From Actinomycetota bacterium (GTDB lineage: Bacteria > Actinomycetota > Acidimicrobiia > Acidimicrobiales > Microtrichaceae), in assembly GCA_016703525.1 (NCBI GenBank), contig JADJBW010000009.1, positions 158,554 to 222,553 on the forward strand: 64,000 nt of DNA, given 5' to 3'. Below, in pieces: positions 17,795 to 27,045 of the stretch. A model generated the notes under the pieces. The model searched no databases. It saw nothing but the letters and a program-made list of their open reading frames with translations, and had not been told where the DNA came from. Every line of letters starts with the position of its first letter. Positions within the stretch are counted from its first letter, which is position 1. The position numbers and the translations under genes were made by a program.

Positions 17795-19072
17795 TCACGC
17801 CGCTCGCGCCGAACGTCGGAACCACCACGACGCTGCCCCGGCTCGCACGACCATCATTGCGCCGATGCCCAGCCAGATCCGCTGCAGTGAGGGCGCCGTG
17901 CCGACGGTGAGTGCGAACGCTGTGGTCGCGACGGCCATGATCGTTGCGAGCACCCGGACGCGCTCCCAGCCGACCAGGATGCCGTCGAGCGCGAAGGCGA
18001 TGCTGTTCAACGGCTGGATTGCGGCCACGATCCAAAGCGGCGTGGCCGCGGCGGCGCGAACGGCCGGATCATCGGTGAACAGCGCGGCCAGGGGCGATCG
18101 GGTGACGGCCACGACCACGGCGAGGGAGAGGCCGAGCCGAGCCGACCACCACAGGATTCGTCGCGCGACGGCCACTGCCCCGTCGGAGCGGCCGGCACCG
18201 ATCTCGTGGGCGACCAGCGACTGCGCGGCGACCTCGAGCCCGTCGTTGACGTAGGCGCTGAACATCCACACCGACGCGACGACCGAATGCGCCGCGAGGG
18301 TGACCGCGCCGCGATGCGCGGCGAGGGCCGAGGCGGCGGTGAGCGTGGCGATCAGCAGCGTCGTGCGGACGAGGAGGTCGCGCCCGACCACAGCGAGCTC
18401 GCGGACGCGCCGTGTCGGCCGCCACGACGCGCCGTGTCGGCGCGCCCAGGCCGCAACGAGCGCGATGGTGATCGCCGCCGCGCCCCACTTGGCGATGACC
18501 GTGCCGAGCGCCGATGCGCCGACCCCGTACCCCAGCCCGTAGATCAGGAGCACTTCGATGGCGAGATTGGCGGTGACCGACGCAGCGGCGACTCGCAGCG
18601 GCGTGCGGGCGTCGCCTCGGCCGCGCAGCGTGCCCACCCCGGCCATCAGCAGCGTGAACGCGGGGAGGCCGAACAGGCTCGTTCGAAGGTAGATCCAGGC
18701 CGTCGTCGCCACGGCGCCGTGCCCGCCGAGCGCCCCGATCGCCCACCGCCCGCACAGCGCCAAGACCACCGCAGCCGCCGATCCGAGGGCGACGGCGAGC
18801 CACGCGGCGTCGACCGCCGCACGGGTGGCACCTCGTTCGTCGCCGGCCCCGAGTCGCTTCGCCACCGCAGCGGTCGTGCCGAACATCAAGAAGATGAACA
18901 CCGAGTTGCCCAAGGCGAGGACGCGCATGGCGAGCGCGGCGCCGGCGAGCTGACTCGTGCCGAGGTGGCCGAGGATCGCGGTGTCCACGAGGTCGTAGAG
19001 CGGCTCGGTCGCCAGCGCAATCGTCGCGGGAATCGCAATCGAAGCGATGCGACGATCCCACGCTGCGGTCAT
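17795..19072 (-). CDS. MATE-family efflux transporter (DinF-like)
   Basis: 425 residues with twelve hydrophobic helices arranged as two homologous bundles, as in multidrug and toxic-compound extrusion proteins. Typical pieces: IALATEPLYDLVDTAILGHLG (helix 1, with the conserved Pro and Asp/Glu), AVAKRLGAGDERGATRAAVDA (loop 2-3), LRGRGDARTPLRVA (middle linker) and VAHEIGAGRSDGAVAVARR (second-half loop). The ATG at 19072 was chosen because the upstream extension lacks hydrophobic or family-like sequence. Expected to use Na+ or H+; the substrate is unknown. Confidence 0.92.
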   Translation of the reverse strand: MTAAWDRRIASIAIPATIALATEPLYDLVDTAILGHLGTSQLAGAALAMRVLALGNSVFIFLMFGTTAAVAKRLGAGDERGATRAAVDAAWLAVALGSAAAVVLALCGRWAIGALGGHGAVATTAWIYLRTSLFGLPAFTLLMAGVGTLRGRGDARTPLRVAAASVTANLAIEVLLIYGLGYGVGASALGTVIAKWGAAAITIALVAAWARRHGASWRPTRRVRELAVVGRDLLVRTTLLIATLTAASALAAHRGAVTLAAHSVVASVWMFSAYVNDGLEVAAQSLVAHEIGAGRSDGAVAVARRILWWSARLGLSLAVVVAVTRSPLAALFTDDPAVRAAAATPLWIVAAIQPLNSIAFALDGILVGWERVRVLATIMAVATTAFALTVGTAPSLQRIWLGIGAMMVVRAGAASWWFRRSARAA

Positions 19073-19087
19073 TGCGCAATCCTGCCG

Positions 19088-19093
19088 TACGCT
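19088..19093 (+). promoter_or_regulatory. -10 box, membrane-anchored protein gene
   Basis: TACGCT lies 6 nt before the ATG at 19100, consistent with a leaderless start. Confidence 0.45.
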
Positions 19094-19099
19094 GGCCGC

Positions 19100-19663
19100 A
19101 TGGCTGGCAGACGCGGGGCTTTGGCGGGTGCGTGGGCCGCCGCGGCGACGGTGCTGGCGGTCGGCGCCCTGGCGCTCGGCATCGCCGAGCACCGGCGGCT
19201 CGGCGCGACGGAGGACCGGCTTCGTGCCCTGGAGCGGCGCTCGCCGTCGTCGGTGGTCGTGGTCGACTCGGCGCCCGGCACGACTGGCCGGCCATCCACG
19301 TCGGCTCGGCCTCCCGACGAAGTCCTGGCGCGGAGCCAGATCGAGTTCGCGTTCGGCGTCGTGTACGACGCGTCCGTGCCCGATGTCGACCGCATCAAGA
19401 TGATCGACGACGGCTCGGGCGTGGACGACGCTCTGCGGCAACTCGCGACCACCTCGACCGATCCGACGGTCCGCGAGCTGCGCGTGCGCGTCGATCGCGT
19501 CGAGTTCACGTCCGCGAGCCGGGCGTCGGTCGAGTACCGGCTGGTCGGCCGCGACGACGAGGCACACCAGGGCACGGCGCGTGTGGTCGACGGCGCGTGG
19601 AAGGTCACGCGGGCGTCGTTCTGCGCCGATCTTGCGGCCTTCGGCTCGCCCTGCCGGCGATGA
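19100..19663 (+). CDS. Membrane-anchored protein with NTF2-like outer domain
   Basis: 187 residues. One N-terminal helix (ALAGAWAAAATVLAVGALALGI) anchors the protein; an RLRALERR coiled stretch and a Ser/Pro/Thr-rich linker follow. The C-terminal part (FGVVYDASVPDVDRIKMIDDG, VRVDRVEFTSASRASVEYRL, GAWKVTRASFCADLAAFG) has the alternating pattern of a SnoaL/NTF2-like fold often seen in actinobacterial anchored proteins. Two cysteines close to the C-terminus may pair. Function unknown. Divergent from the MATE gene and convergent (59-bp overlap) with the MFS gene. Confidence 0.7.
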   Translation: MAGRRGALAGAWAAAATVLAVGALALGIAEHRRLGATEDRLRALERRSPSSVVVVDSAPGTTGRPSTSARPPDEVLARSQIEFAFGVVYDASVPDVDRIKMIDDGSGVDDALRQLATTSTDPTVRELRVRVDRVEFTSASRASVEYRLVGRDDEAHQGTARVVDGAWKVTRASFCADLAAFGSPCRR

Positions 19664-20835
19664 GCGCTGCGGTGGCGGCGGCGGCGACCACGGCGGCGAC
19701 CACGGAGATCGCAGCGAAGCCGCCGGCGCCGTAGATCCATCCGGCGGCCACGGAGCCGATGGCTCGTGAGCCGGTGATGATGACGAAGGCATGGCTGATC
19801 GCCCGTGCCCGGTTGTCGGGGTCGAGCTCGCTGACGAGGGGGAGCACCGCCACGAACGAGCACTCGATCGCCAGGTCGAGGATCACGAACAGGCCGACCG
19901 CCACGACGGCGTTGGTCGGCCCGGACACGAGGATCGCCAGCGGCGGCACGCACGCCATCGCCCAGGTCGACATGCGAGCGGGGCCGGTGCGATCGGCGGC
20001 GACCATCGTGAGCGTGGTCCCCGCCACCTCGGCGATCCCCATGGCGATCGCGGCCACGCCGAGCGCCGACTCGCTCAGATGCAGCGAGGTGGCCAGCCAG
20101 TCGCCGTTGACCGCGAACACGATCATCACCGCGAACGGCTGCAGGAAGCAGTAGATCCAGATCGACCACCGGGGGAGCGGCCGGCGAGGTGCATGGTCCT
20201 CGGCGGCCGGAGCGTCGGCGCGCTGCTGATCGACCGGCGCAGCGTCGCTCGGCGGCCGAGCCACCCGCGCGCCCCAGGCGGTCAGCCCGACCAGGAACGG
20301 CGCGACGATGAGGAACGGCGCCCGCCAACCCCAGCGCCCGACCGCAAGGGCGAGCATGGGAACCCCGGCGAGGGAACGCCAACGCCCACGAGAGCTCGAC
20401 CGTGGCGGTGGCGCGGGCGCGGCGGGCGAACGGCACGTGGTGACCGATCCATGCGTTCTGCGCCAGGTCGATGCCCATCTTGCCGACGCCGCTCACGGCC
20501 AAGGCGATCGTGAATCCCCACAGCCCGCCGACCACGGCGCCGACCGAGGCCATCCCGGTGACCGCGCCGGCGATGGCGAGGGTGCGCGGCAGGTGGCCCC
20601 GATCGATCGCTCGGCTCAAGGCCGGGGTCGCCAAACCGCCCAGTTCACGCAACCCGAGGATGGCCGTGACGACGCGCACGTCGGTGCCGAGCCCGGCGGC
20701 GATGGCGGTCACGAACACGTACGGGAAGCGCAGGAACGTGTTGCCGGCCAGCCGCGCCGCGGTGAACACGCCGATCGTGGTGGCGGTGGTGGGTCGATCG
20801 GACAAGTGCGCTAACCTAGCGGTCGTGTTTTGCAC
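19605..20835 (-). CDS. MFS transporter (one frameshift)
   Basis: About 409 residues when merged, with twelve hydrophobic helices. The N-terminal half (AGNTFLRFPYVFVTAIAAGLG, GVGKMGIDLAQNAWIGHHVPF) loses frame near 20385; the other frame resumes with SLAGVPMLALAVGRWGWRAPFL and continues to the stop at 19605. The second half includes AVNGDWLATSLHLSESALG and ISHAFVIITGSRAIGSVAAGW. The join looks like a one-base indel. A GTG at 20835 is the first start; a TTG at 20805 is the alternative. Substrate unknown. Its start region overlaps the ilvB leader peptide on the opposite strand. Confidence 0.82.
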
Positions 20836-20857
20836 GCCTTTGCTCGTACTCCCCTAG
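20825..20857 (+). CDS. ilvB leader peptide MFCTPLLVLP
   Basis: Ten codons from a GTG: Met-Phe-Cys-Thr-Pro-Leu-Leu-Val-Leu-Pro, then TAG. Four of the last five sense codons specify leucine or valine (TTG CTC GTA CTC), end products of the operon it precedes. Translation probably starts at the first base of the mRNA. Stalling here when charged Leu or Val tRNA is scarce would let transcription pass the downstream terminator. Confidence 0.75.
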   Translation: MFCTPLLVLP

Positions 20858-20886
20858 CGCCGCGGACCACCGCGCGCGTGCCCACC

Positions 20887-20915
20887 GACCTCCCTCCGGG
20901 GGGTCGTTTCCGTTT
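20887..20915 (+). terminator. ilvB attenuator terminator hairpin
   Basis: Eight-pair stem (one G-T pair) with a 3-nt loop, followed by GTTTCCGTTTT. It lies between the leader peptide and ilvB. Confidence 0.65.
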
Positions 20916-20955
20916 TGATCTCGACAGCGATCCCGACAGCCGAACGAGGAATCTG

Positions 20956-22719
20956 ATGAGTGAGCAGCCGGTCCGCATGAGCGGAGCCCAGGCACTGGTG
21001 AAGTCGCTGGAGCTCGAGGGCGTCGAGGTGATCTTCGGGCTGCCCGGCGGGGCGATCCTTCCGGTGTACGACCCGATTCTCGACAGCCCGATCCGGCACA
21101 TCCTCGTGCGCCACGAGCAGGGCGCCGGCCACATGGCCGAGGGGTACGCGCACGCCACGGGAAGGCCCGGCGTCGCCATGGTCACCTCCGGGCCGGCCGC
21201 CACCAACATCGTCACGCCGCTGTGCGATGCGTTCGTCGACTCGGTGCCGATGGTCGTCATCACCGGTCAGGTCCCGGTCGGAGCGATCGGTACCGACGCG
21301 TTCCAGGAGTGCGACACGATCGGCATCACCCGCTCGGTCACCAAGCACAACGAACTGGTGACCCGGGCCCGCGACATTCCGCTCGCGGTCCGCCAGGCGT
21401 TCCTGCTCGCCAGCACCGGCCGTCCGGGGCCGGTGCTGTTGGACATCCCCAAGGACATCGTCGACGCCGCCAATCCCGACGCGCAGATGGAGTGGTATTG
21501 GCCCACCGACGAGGAGGTGTGGGCGAGCCTGCCGGGCTACCGACCGACAACGAAGGGGCATCCCCGAAAGATCAAAGAGGCCGCCGAGCTGATCATGGCG
21601 GCGCGCCAGCCGGTCATCTACGCGGGCGGCGGCATTCTGAAAGCGCGGGCGGCGACGGTGTTGCGCGAGCTCGCCGAGCTGACCGGGATCCCCGTGGTCA
21701 CCACGCTCACGGCCCGCGGTGCCTTCCCCGACGACCACCCGCTCGCCCTCGGCATGCCCGGCATGCACGGCAACTTCACCGCGGTCACGGCGATGCAGGA
21801 GTCCGACCTGCTGATCGCGCTCGGCAGCCGATTCGACGACCGTGTCACGGGCAAGCTGCCGGCCTTCGCTCCCGACGCAAAGGTGATTCACGTCGACATC
21901 GATCCGGCCGAACTCGGCAAGGTGCGTCGGCCCGACGTGCCGATCGTGGGCGACGTGCGTCTCGTGCTCGAGGAACTGGTGCGCGTGCTCGAGCGTCGCG
22001 TCGCCGATGGCCAGCCAGACCGCTCGGCCTGGCGCCAAACCCTGTCGGGATGGCAGGAGCGCTTCCCGCTGCACTACGAGCCGTCCGAGCCGGGTGCGCT
22101 GCTCAAACCGCAGTTCGTGCTCGAACAGCTCCGCGACCGTGCGCCCGAGGGCACGATCGTCGCGACGGGCGTGGGCCAGCACCAGATGTGGACGTCGCAG
22201 TACTGGCGCTTCACCGAGCCCTACACCTGGGTGTGTTCGGGCGGGCTCGGCACGATGGGGTTCTCGATCCCGGCCGCGATCGGCGCCAAGGCCGGCATGC
22301 CCGAGCGAACGGTGTGGGCGGTCGACGGCGACGGCTGCTTCCAGATGACCGCGCAGGAGCTGGTGACCGCGACGACCGAGCGGATCCCGATCAAGGTTGC
22401 GATCCTCAACAACGCCTACCTCGGCATGGTCCGCCAGTGGCAGGAGATGTTCTACGACGAGCGGTACAGCGAGGTGTATCTGTCGCCGGACCTTCCCGAC
22501 TACGTGAAGTGGGCCGAAGCGATGGGCTGCGTCGCGATTCGGGTGGAGTCGCCCGAAGAGGTCGGTCCTGCGATCGAGAGGGCGAACGCCATCAACGACC
22601 GCCCGGTGGTGGTGGAGTTCCGCACCGACGCCGCCGAGAAGGTCTTCCCCATGGTTCCCGCCGGCCTGTCGAACAGCGACATCGTGGTCGGCCCACTCCC
22701 CGAAGGGACGGTGCAGTGA
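20956..22719 (+). CDS. ilvB: Acetolactate synthase large subunit
   Basis: Thiamine-diphosphate enzyme condensing pyruvate with pyruvate or 2-oxobutyrate, the first common step of Val/Leu and Ile synthesis. 587 residues. Catalytic glutamate in RHEQGAGHMAEGYA, FAD-site sequences around ALGSRFDDRVTGK, and the ThDP/Mg motif GDGCFQMTAQELVTA ending in AILNNAYLGMV. I start at the ATG at 20956, preceded by GAGGA at a good distance; a longer frame would read through the attenuator. It overlaps ilvN (GTGA). Regulated by the leader described upstream. Confidence 0.97.
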   Translation: MSEQPVRMSGAQALVKSLELEGVEVIFGLPGGAILPVYDPILDSPIRHILVRHEQGAGHMAEGYAHATGRPGVAMVTSGPAATNIVTPLCDAFVDSVPMVVITGQVPVGAIGTDAFQECDTIGITRSVTKHNELVTRARDIPLAVRQAFLLASTGRPGPVLLDIPKDIVDAANPDAQMEWYWPTDEEVWASLPGYRPTTKGHPRKIKEAAELIMAARQPVIYAGGGILKARAATVLRELAELTGIPVVTTLTARGAFPDDHPLALGMPGMHGNFTAVTAMQESDLLIALGSRFDDRVTGKLPAFAPDAKVIHVDIDPAELGKVRRPDVPIVGDVRLVLEELVRVLERRVADGQPDRSAWRQTLSGWQERFPLHYEPSEPGALLKPQFVLEQLRDRAPEGTIVATGVGQHQMWTSQYWRFTEPYTWVCSGGLGTMGFSIPAAIGAKAGMPERTVWAVDGDGCFQMTAQELVTATTERIPIKVAILNNAYLGMVRQWQEMFYDERYSEVYLSPDLPDYVKWAEAMGCVAIRVESPEEVGPAIERANAINDRPVVVEFRTDAAEKVFPMVPAGLSNSDIVVGPLPEGTVQ

Positions 22720-23231
22720 CCTCCAACGGCGCACGTCACCATTTGTTGTCGGTGCTCGTCGAGAACCGGGCCGGCGTGCTGGCCCGCGTGGCGAGCCTGT
22801 TCGCCCGCCGCGGGTACAACATCTATTCGCTCGCGGTCGCGCCGACCGACGACGAGCGGTTCAGCCGCATCACCATCGTCGCCGACGCCGAATCGGCGCC
22901 GCTCGAGCAGATCGTGAAGCAGCTGCACAAGCTGGTGAACGTCATCAAGATCAGCGAGCTCGATCCGCTCGACTCGATCGAACGCGAGCTGATGCTGTGC
23001 ACGGTGCGAGCCGATCCGACACAGCGAGGCCAGGTCATCGAGCTGGTTTCGGTGTTCGGCGGGCGCATCGTCGATGTCGGCCACGACGAGCTCACGGTCT
23101 CGGTCGACGACGTGCCGTCGCGCCTCGACGATCTCGAGGACCTGCTGTCGCCGTTCGGCATCGCGATGATGCAGCGAACCGGACGGATCGCGCTGCCCAA
23201 GCTCGACCGGGCGTCGGGGCTGGGCTCGTAG
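22716..23231 (+). CDS. ilvN: Acetolactate synthase small (regulatory) subunit
   Basis: 171 residues. An N-terminal ACT domain (HHLLSVLVENRAGVLARVAS, RRGYNIYSLAVAPTDD) mediates valine feedback inhibition, followed by the ALS_ss C-terminal domain (RELMLCTVRADPTQRGQVIEL, FGGRIVDVGHDELTVSV). Starts at a GTG overlapping the ilvB stop, consistent with equal production of both subunits. The ilvC promoter follows at once. Confidence 0.96.
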   Translation: MTSNGARHHLLSVLVENRAGVLARVASLFARRGYNIYSLAVAPTDDERFSRITIVADAESAPLEQIVKQLHKLVNVIKISELDPLDSIERELMLCTVRADPTQRGQVIELVSVFGGRIVDVGHDELTVSVDDVPSRLDDLEDLLSPFGIAMMQRTGRIALPKLDRASGLGS

Positions 23232-23261
23232 GTGGCTTTCACCCGTGGCGGCTACATCGCG

Positions 23262-23267
23262 TAGCCT
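23262..23267 (+). promoter_or_regulatory. -10 box, ilvC
   Basis: TAGCCT lies 8 nt before the ilvC ATG at 23276, giving ilvC its own leaderless transcript besides read-through from ilvBN. Confidence 0.5.
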
Positions 23268-23275
23268 CGCCGCCC

Positions 23276-24307
23276 ATGGCCAACGTGTACTACGAGAAGG
23301 ACGCCGACCGATCCCTCATCGCGAATCGCAAGGTGGCGGTCCTCGGGTATGGGTCGCAGGGGCATGCCCATGCGCTCAACTTGAAGGAGTCGGGCATCGA
23401 CGTGCGAGTCGGGCTCCGCGAGGGGTCGTCGTCGAAGGCGAAGGCGGAGGCCGCGGGGCTCGTCGTGAAGTCGACGGCCGACGCCGTTGCCGAAGCGGAT
23501 CTGATCATGATTCTGCTGCCCGACACCGAGCAGCGTGACGTGTACGAGGCCGACATCGCCCCGAACCTGTCGGCCGGCGACGTGCTGGCCTTCGCACACG
23601 GGTTCAACATCCGCTTCGGCCAGATCGTGCCGCCGGCCGACGTCGATGTCGTCATGATCGCCCCGAAGGGGCCGGGCCACCTGGTCCGCCGCACGTACAC
23701 CGAGGGCGGCGGTGTGCCGTGCCTGATCGCGGTGCACCAGGATGCGTCGGGGTCGGCGCGGGGGATCGCGATGGCGTACGCCGATGCGATCGGCGGTGCC
23801 CGTGCCGGTGTGCTCGAGACCACGTTCCCGGAGGAGACCGAGACCGATCTGTTCGGTGAGCAGGTCGTGCTCTGCGGCGGCCTCACCTCGCTCATCAAGG
23901 CCGGGTTCGAGACGCTGGTCGAGGCCGGCTACCAGCCCGAGGCGGCGTACTTCGAGTGCCTGCACGAGGTGAAGCTCATCGTGGACCTGATCTACGAAGA
24001 GGGCATCACCGGCATGCGCTACTCCATCTCCGACACCGCGGAGTACGGCGACCTCACGCGAGGCCCGCGCATCATCACCGGCGATGTGAAGGCCGAGATG
24101 AAGCGTGTGCTGGGCGAGATCCAGTCCGGGCAGTTCGCCGAGGAGTGGATCGCCGAGAGCCGCGGTGGGCGCTCGAACTTCCACCGCCTCGAGGCCGACG
24201 GCAAGGCGCACCAGATCGAACAGGTCGGCGCCGAGCTTCGTTCGCTGATGCCCTGGATCCGCGCCGGCAAGGCGAGCGTCGCCGAAACCTCCGGCGGTCA
24301 GGCCTAA
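23276..24307 (+). CDS. ilvC: Ketol-acid reductoisomerase
   Basis: 343-residue class I enzyme converting acetolactate and acetohydroxybutyrate to the dihydroxy acids with NADPH and Mg2+. Rossmann motif VLGYGSQGHAHALNLKESG, phosphate-binding loop REGSSSKAKAEAAG, then ILLPDTEQ and IAPKGPGHLVRR, and the metal site in ETTFPEETETDLFGEQ and CLHEVKLIVDLIYEEG. The start is the ATG next to the -10 box. The mannosyltransferase gene starts 9 bp after the stop and may be co-transcribed. Confidence 0.97.
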   Translation: MANVYYEKDADRSLIANRKVAVLGYGSQGHAHALNLKESGIDVRVGLREGSSSKAKAEAAGLVVKSTADAVAEADLIMILLPDTEQRDVYEADIAPNLSAGDVLAFAHGFNIRFGQIVPPADVDVVMIAPKGPGHLVRRTYTEGGGVPCLIAVHQDASGSARGIAMAYADAIGGARAGVLETTFPEETETDLFGEQVVLCGGLTSLIKAGFETLVEAGYQPEAAYFECLHEVKLIVDLIYEEGITGMRYSISDTAEYGDLTRGPRIITGDVKAEMKRVLGEIQSGQFAEEWIAESRGGRSNFHRLEADGKAHQIEQVGAELRSLMPWIRAGKASVAETSGGQA

Positions 24308-24316
24308 TCGGACCGG

Positions 24317-25428
24317 TTGGTGTCGCATCGGCGACTGCTGACGGCGTACGGCGGCGCGATCGCCGCGATGGTTGCGCTGTCGGCACTCGTCGTGCGGGTC
24401 GCCGGAGTTCGCGCTCAGGGCGATCCAGGGATCGCGTTCGCCGGCGACGGTCTGCTCGACGGGCTCGTGCGGTACGACAGCGGCTGGTACTACGGCATCG
24501 CAAAGGGCGGATACGCCTGGAGCCCCGGCATCCAGTCGAACGTCGCCTTCTTCCCGGCCTACCCGCTCGCTGTCCGCGTGGTCTCGTGGGCAACGAGCGA
24601 CATCATGGTCGCCGGGATGATCGTGACGGCCGTCTGCGGCGCGCTGTTCCTCGTGGGTTGCGACGTCTGGTGCCGCGATCGGGGTCTTGACCAGCGCGCT
24701 CGGGTGGCGGCAATCGCGGTGGTCATGACGTGGCCGTACGCCTGGTATCTGTACGGCGTCGTGTACAGCGACGCGCTGTTCCTGGCGGCAGCCGTGTGGG
24801 CAATGGTCGCGATCGGTCGCGATCGGGCCGTGTGGGCGGGCCTGGCCGGTGCGGTGGCATCGGCCGCTCGTCCGACCGGCGTGGCCGTGATCGCGGCGTT
24901 GATCATCACGGTGCTGGAGCGTCGGCGGCGGACACCTCGACCTCGCGACCTGGGGGTGCTGCTGTCGTTCGGAGGGCTCGGCGGCTTCATGGCCTACCTG
25001 CAGGTTCGCTTCGGTAGGCCGCTGCTGTTCTCGGAGGCGCAAAGGAATGGGGCCAGGGACTGAGTTGGGACTCGGTGCTCAAGCGTCAGTACTGGTGGGA
25101 GCTGACCCATTTCCAGCATCGGTCGCTCGTGGCGACCCTGACGCTGCAGGCGATCCTTGTCGTCGGCGTCGTGGCGGCCGTCCCGTGGGTCGTGCGCCGA
25201 TTCGGCTGGGGAGCGGGTGCGCTCGTTGTGTGCATGGTGTTGCTACCCGCCCTGGGGAGTCGCGACTTCCAAGGTTCGGGCCGGTATCTGCTCGGCGCCT
25301 TCCCGGCGCTGATCGTCGTGGGCGAGCGACTCTCGCAACGCCATCTCACGCCGTGGTGGTGTGGCGTGAGCGCGGTCGTGCTGGCCGCTCTGGCGGCGGG
25401 CTTCGCCCATGGCATGTATTTGGCGTGA
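24317..25428 (+). CDS. PIG-V-like mannosyltransferase (GT-C fold, frameshifted)
   Basis: Polytopic membrane glycosyltransferase of about 370 residues when merged. An N-terminal helix leads to the lumenal/outer catalytic loop with GLVRYDSGWYYGIAKGGY and NVAFFPAYPLAVRV, the hallmark of PIG-V-type mannosyltransferases that use a lipid-linked sugar donor. The frame is lost near 25041: the sequence CAAAGG should have one more A, after which EWGQGLSWDSVLKRQYWWEL continues with further helices to 25428. Probably adds a hexose to a lipid or protein at the cell surface. Neighbours (GT2, deacetylase, methyltransferase) support a glycan or glycolipid role. Confidence 0.78.
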
Positions 25429-25453
25429 GCGGAACGGCTACGGTCCAACGACA

Positions 25454-26209
25454 GTGAGTGACGTGCTGGATGCTCGGGGCCTGACGATATTCCTGCCGGC
25501 TTGGAACGAGGTCGAGGGGATCGCTCGGGCGGTCGCTGCCGCGACCGAGTCGGGCGAGGCGCTTGTCGCGGCGGGTGAGATCGGCGAGTTCGAGGTGTTG
25601 GTGGTCGACGATGCGTCGACCGACGGCACGGGCGAGCTGCTCGATGGCCTTGCCGCGTCGGACGCACGGGTTCGGGTGGTCCACCACGCGGTGAACCGCC
25701 GGCTCGGCGGAGCGATGAAGACGGGGTTCACGAATGCGCGCGGAGCCTTCGTGTTGTACACCGACGCGGACCTGCCCTTCGACCTCGCGGAACTCGCGAA
25801 GGCGTTCCGTCTTGTTCGCCACTACGACGCCGACATCGTCGCCGCGTATCGCCACGACCGAACCGGTGAGGGGCCGCGACGCGTCGTCTACTCCTACGCG
25901 TACAACTCGTTGATCCATTGGCTCATCGGGCTGCGTCTCCGCGACGTCAACTTCGCGGCGAAGCTGATTCGGCGCGACGTGCTCGATGCGATCGAGCTAC
26001 GGAGCGAAGGCTCGTTCATCGACGTGGAGCTGTTGGCCAAGGCCCAACGCATGGGATTCCGGATCATCCAGTTCGGCGTCGACTATTTCCCGCGCACCCG
26101 TGGCGTGTCGACGCTGTCGTCGCCGACGGTCATCGCGAAGATCATCCGTGAGCTGGTGGCCCTCCTCCCCGAGATCCGCGCCGCCGGTGCGCGCGTCCGA
26201 CCCAACTGA
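25454..26209 (+). CDS. Family 2 glycosyltransferase (DPM1-like)
   Basis: 251 residues. Typical GT-A fold features: TIFLPAWNEVEGIARAVAA, the nucleotide-binding VLVVDDASTDGTGELLD, RRLGGAMKTGFTNARG and the metal-binding DADLPFDLAEL. No strong transmembrane helices at the C-terminus, so it resembles dolichol/polyprenol-phosphate sugar transferases that make lipid-linked donors. That would supply the PIG-V-like enzyme upstream, which is an inference from context. The GTG at 25454 follows TACGGT by 9 nt. The stop overlaps the next ATG (TGATG). Confidence 0.86.
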   Translation: MSDVLDARGLTIFLPAWNEVEGIARAVAAATESGEALVAAGEIGEFEVLVVDDASTDGTGELLDGLAASDARVRVVHHAVNRRLGGAMKTGFTNARGAFVLYTDADLPFDLAELAKAFRLVRHYDADIVAAYRHDRTGEGPRRVVYSYAYNSLIHWLIGLRLRDVNFAAKLIRRDVLDAIELRSEGSFIDVELLAKAQRMGFRIIQFGVDYFPRTRGVSTLSSPTVIAKIIRELVALLPEIRAAGARVRPN

Positions 26210-27045
26210 TGTCCGAACGCCTGCTGATCGTGAACGCCGACGACTTCGGCCTCACACCGGGAGTGTGCGAGGCGATCCTGCACTCGGCGCACCACGGGGT
26301 GGTCACGTCGACCTCGGCCCTCGTGACCGGTCCGGCCTTTGCCGCGCACGCAGCGGCACTGCGCGACAGCGGGCTCGGCGTCGGGGCGCACCTGTGCGTG
26401 GTCGGCGAGGATCGGCCGGTGCTCAGCGCAGCGGAGGTGCCCACGCTCGTCGGGCCCGACGGGCGGTTCCCGCTCACCTGGAAGCAGTTCCTCGCCCGCG
26501 CGATCCGTGGTCGCGTCGACATGGACGATCTGCGCCGTGAGCTGTTCGCACAGGTCGAGGTGATGGCGGCCGCAGGTCTGCGCCTCACGCACGTCGATTC
26601 CCACCAGAACCTCCACTTGTGGCCGCAGGTCGCCACGGTGGCGTTCGAGATCGCGGCGTCGAGGGGCATCACGGCCATGCGCGTGACGCGATCCGCGGGG
26701 TGGTCGCCGACGTCGGCCGGTGTGCGTGCGCTGTCGGCGTTGCTCGAGCGCAGGGGCGGTCGCCACGGCCTTGCGGTACCCGGCGGGTCCACCGGACTGG
26801 ACGAGGCCGGCCACATGACCGAACAGCGGTTGTTGCAGGCGATCACGCGGCTCGGCTCGGCCGAGTCCCGGTCGGCGGAGATCGCCGTTCACCCCGGGAC
26901 CGACGACGATCCCGATCGCTCGCGGTACGTGTGGGGCTACGAGTGGTCGGCGGAGTTCGCGGCGGTCTGTTCGCCCAACGTGCGTCGGGCCGTGGCGGAT
27001 GCCGGGTTCCGCCTGGGCGACTTCTCCGAGTTGGCGGCGTCGTGA
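26209..27045 (+). CDS. ChbG/HpnK-family carbohydrate deacetylase
   Basis: 278 residues of the YdjC/ChbG/HpnK family, metal-dependent deacetylases acting on N-acetylated sugars or hopanoid-linked glucosamine. Metal and catalytic residues are visible: IVNADDFGLTPGV (Asp-Asp), VGAHLCV (His), THVDSHQNLHLWP (His pair) and IAVHPGTDDD. No signal peptide, so cytoplasmic. Embedded between a GT2 and a methyltransferase with 1- and 4-bp overlaps, hence a single coupled operon that likely builds or edits a glycolipid. Whether hopanoids are involved cannot be decided here. Confidence 0.87.
   Translation: MSERLLIVNADDFGLTPGVCEAILHSAHHGVVTSTSALVTGPAFAAHAAALRDSGLGVGAHLCVVGEDRPVLSAAEVPTLVGPDGRFPLTWKQFLARAIRGRVDMDDLRRELFAQVEVMAAAGLRLTHVDSHQNLHLWPQVATVAFEIAASRGITAMRVTRSAGWSPTSAGVRALSALLERRGGRHGLAVPGGSTGLDEAGHMTEQRLLQAITRLGSAESRSAEIAVHPGTDDDPDRSRYVWGYEWSAEFAAVCSPNVRRAVADAGFRLGDFSELAAS

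Larger units (their letters stand above)
20812..20915 (+). promoter_or_regulatory. ilvBNC attenuator (leaderless leader peptide plus two hairpins)
   Basis: A -10 box TAACCT (20812-20817) stands 7 nt before the leader GTG at 20825. The leader stop TAG (20855-20857) is followed 3 nt later by a hairpin CGCGG-ACCA-CCGCG (20861-20874), then by a stronger hairpin at 20887-20905 (GACCTCCC, loop TCC, GGGGGGTC) with the T-rich tail GTTTCCGTTTT. ilvB starts at 20956. The layout matches the leuA and leuB leaders in this window. Confidence 0.75.

Noticed and set aside
20830..20955. N-terminal extension of ilvB by 42 residues
   Set aside because: It would translate the attenuator; the internal ATG at 20956 has a good ribosome-binding site and begins where the family does.
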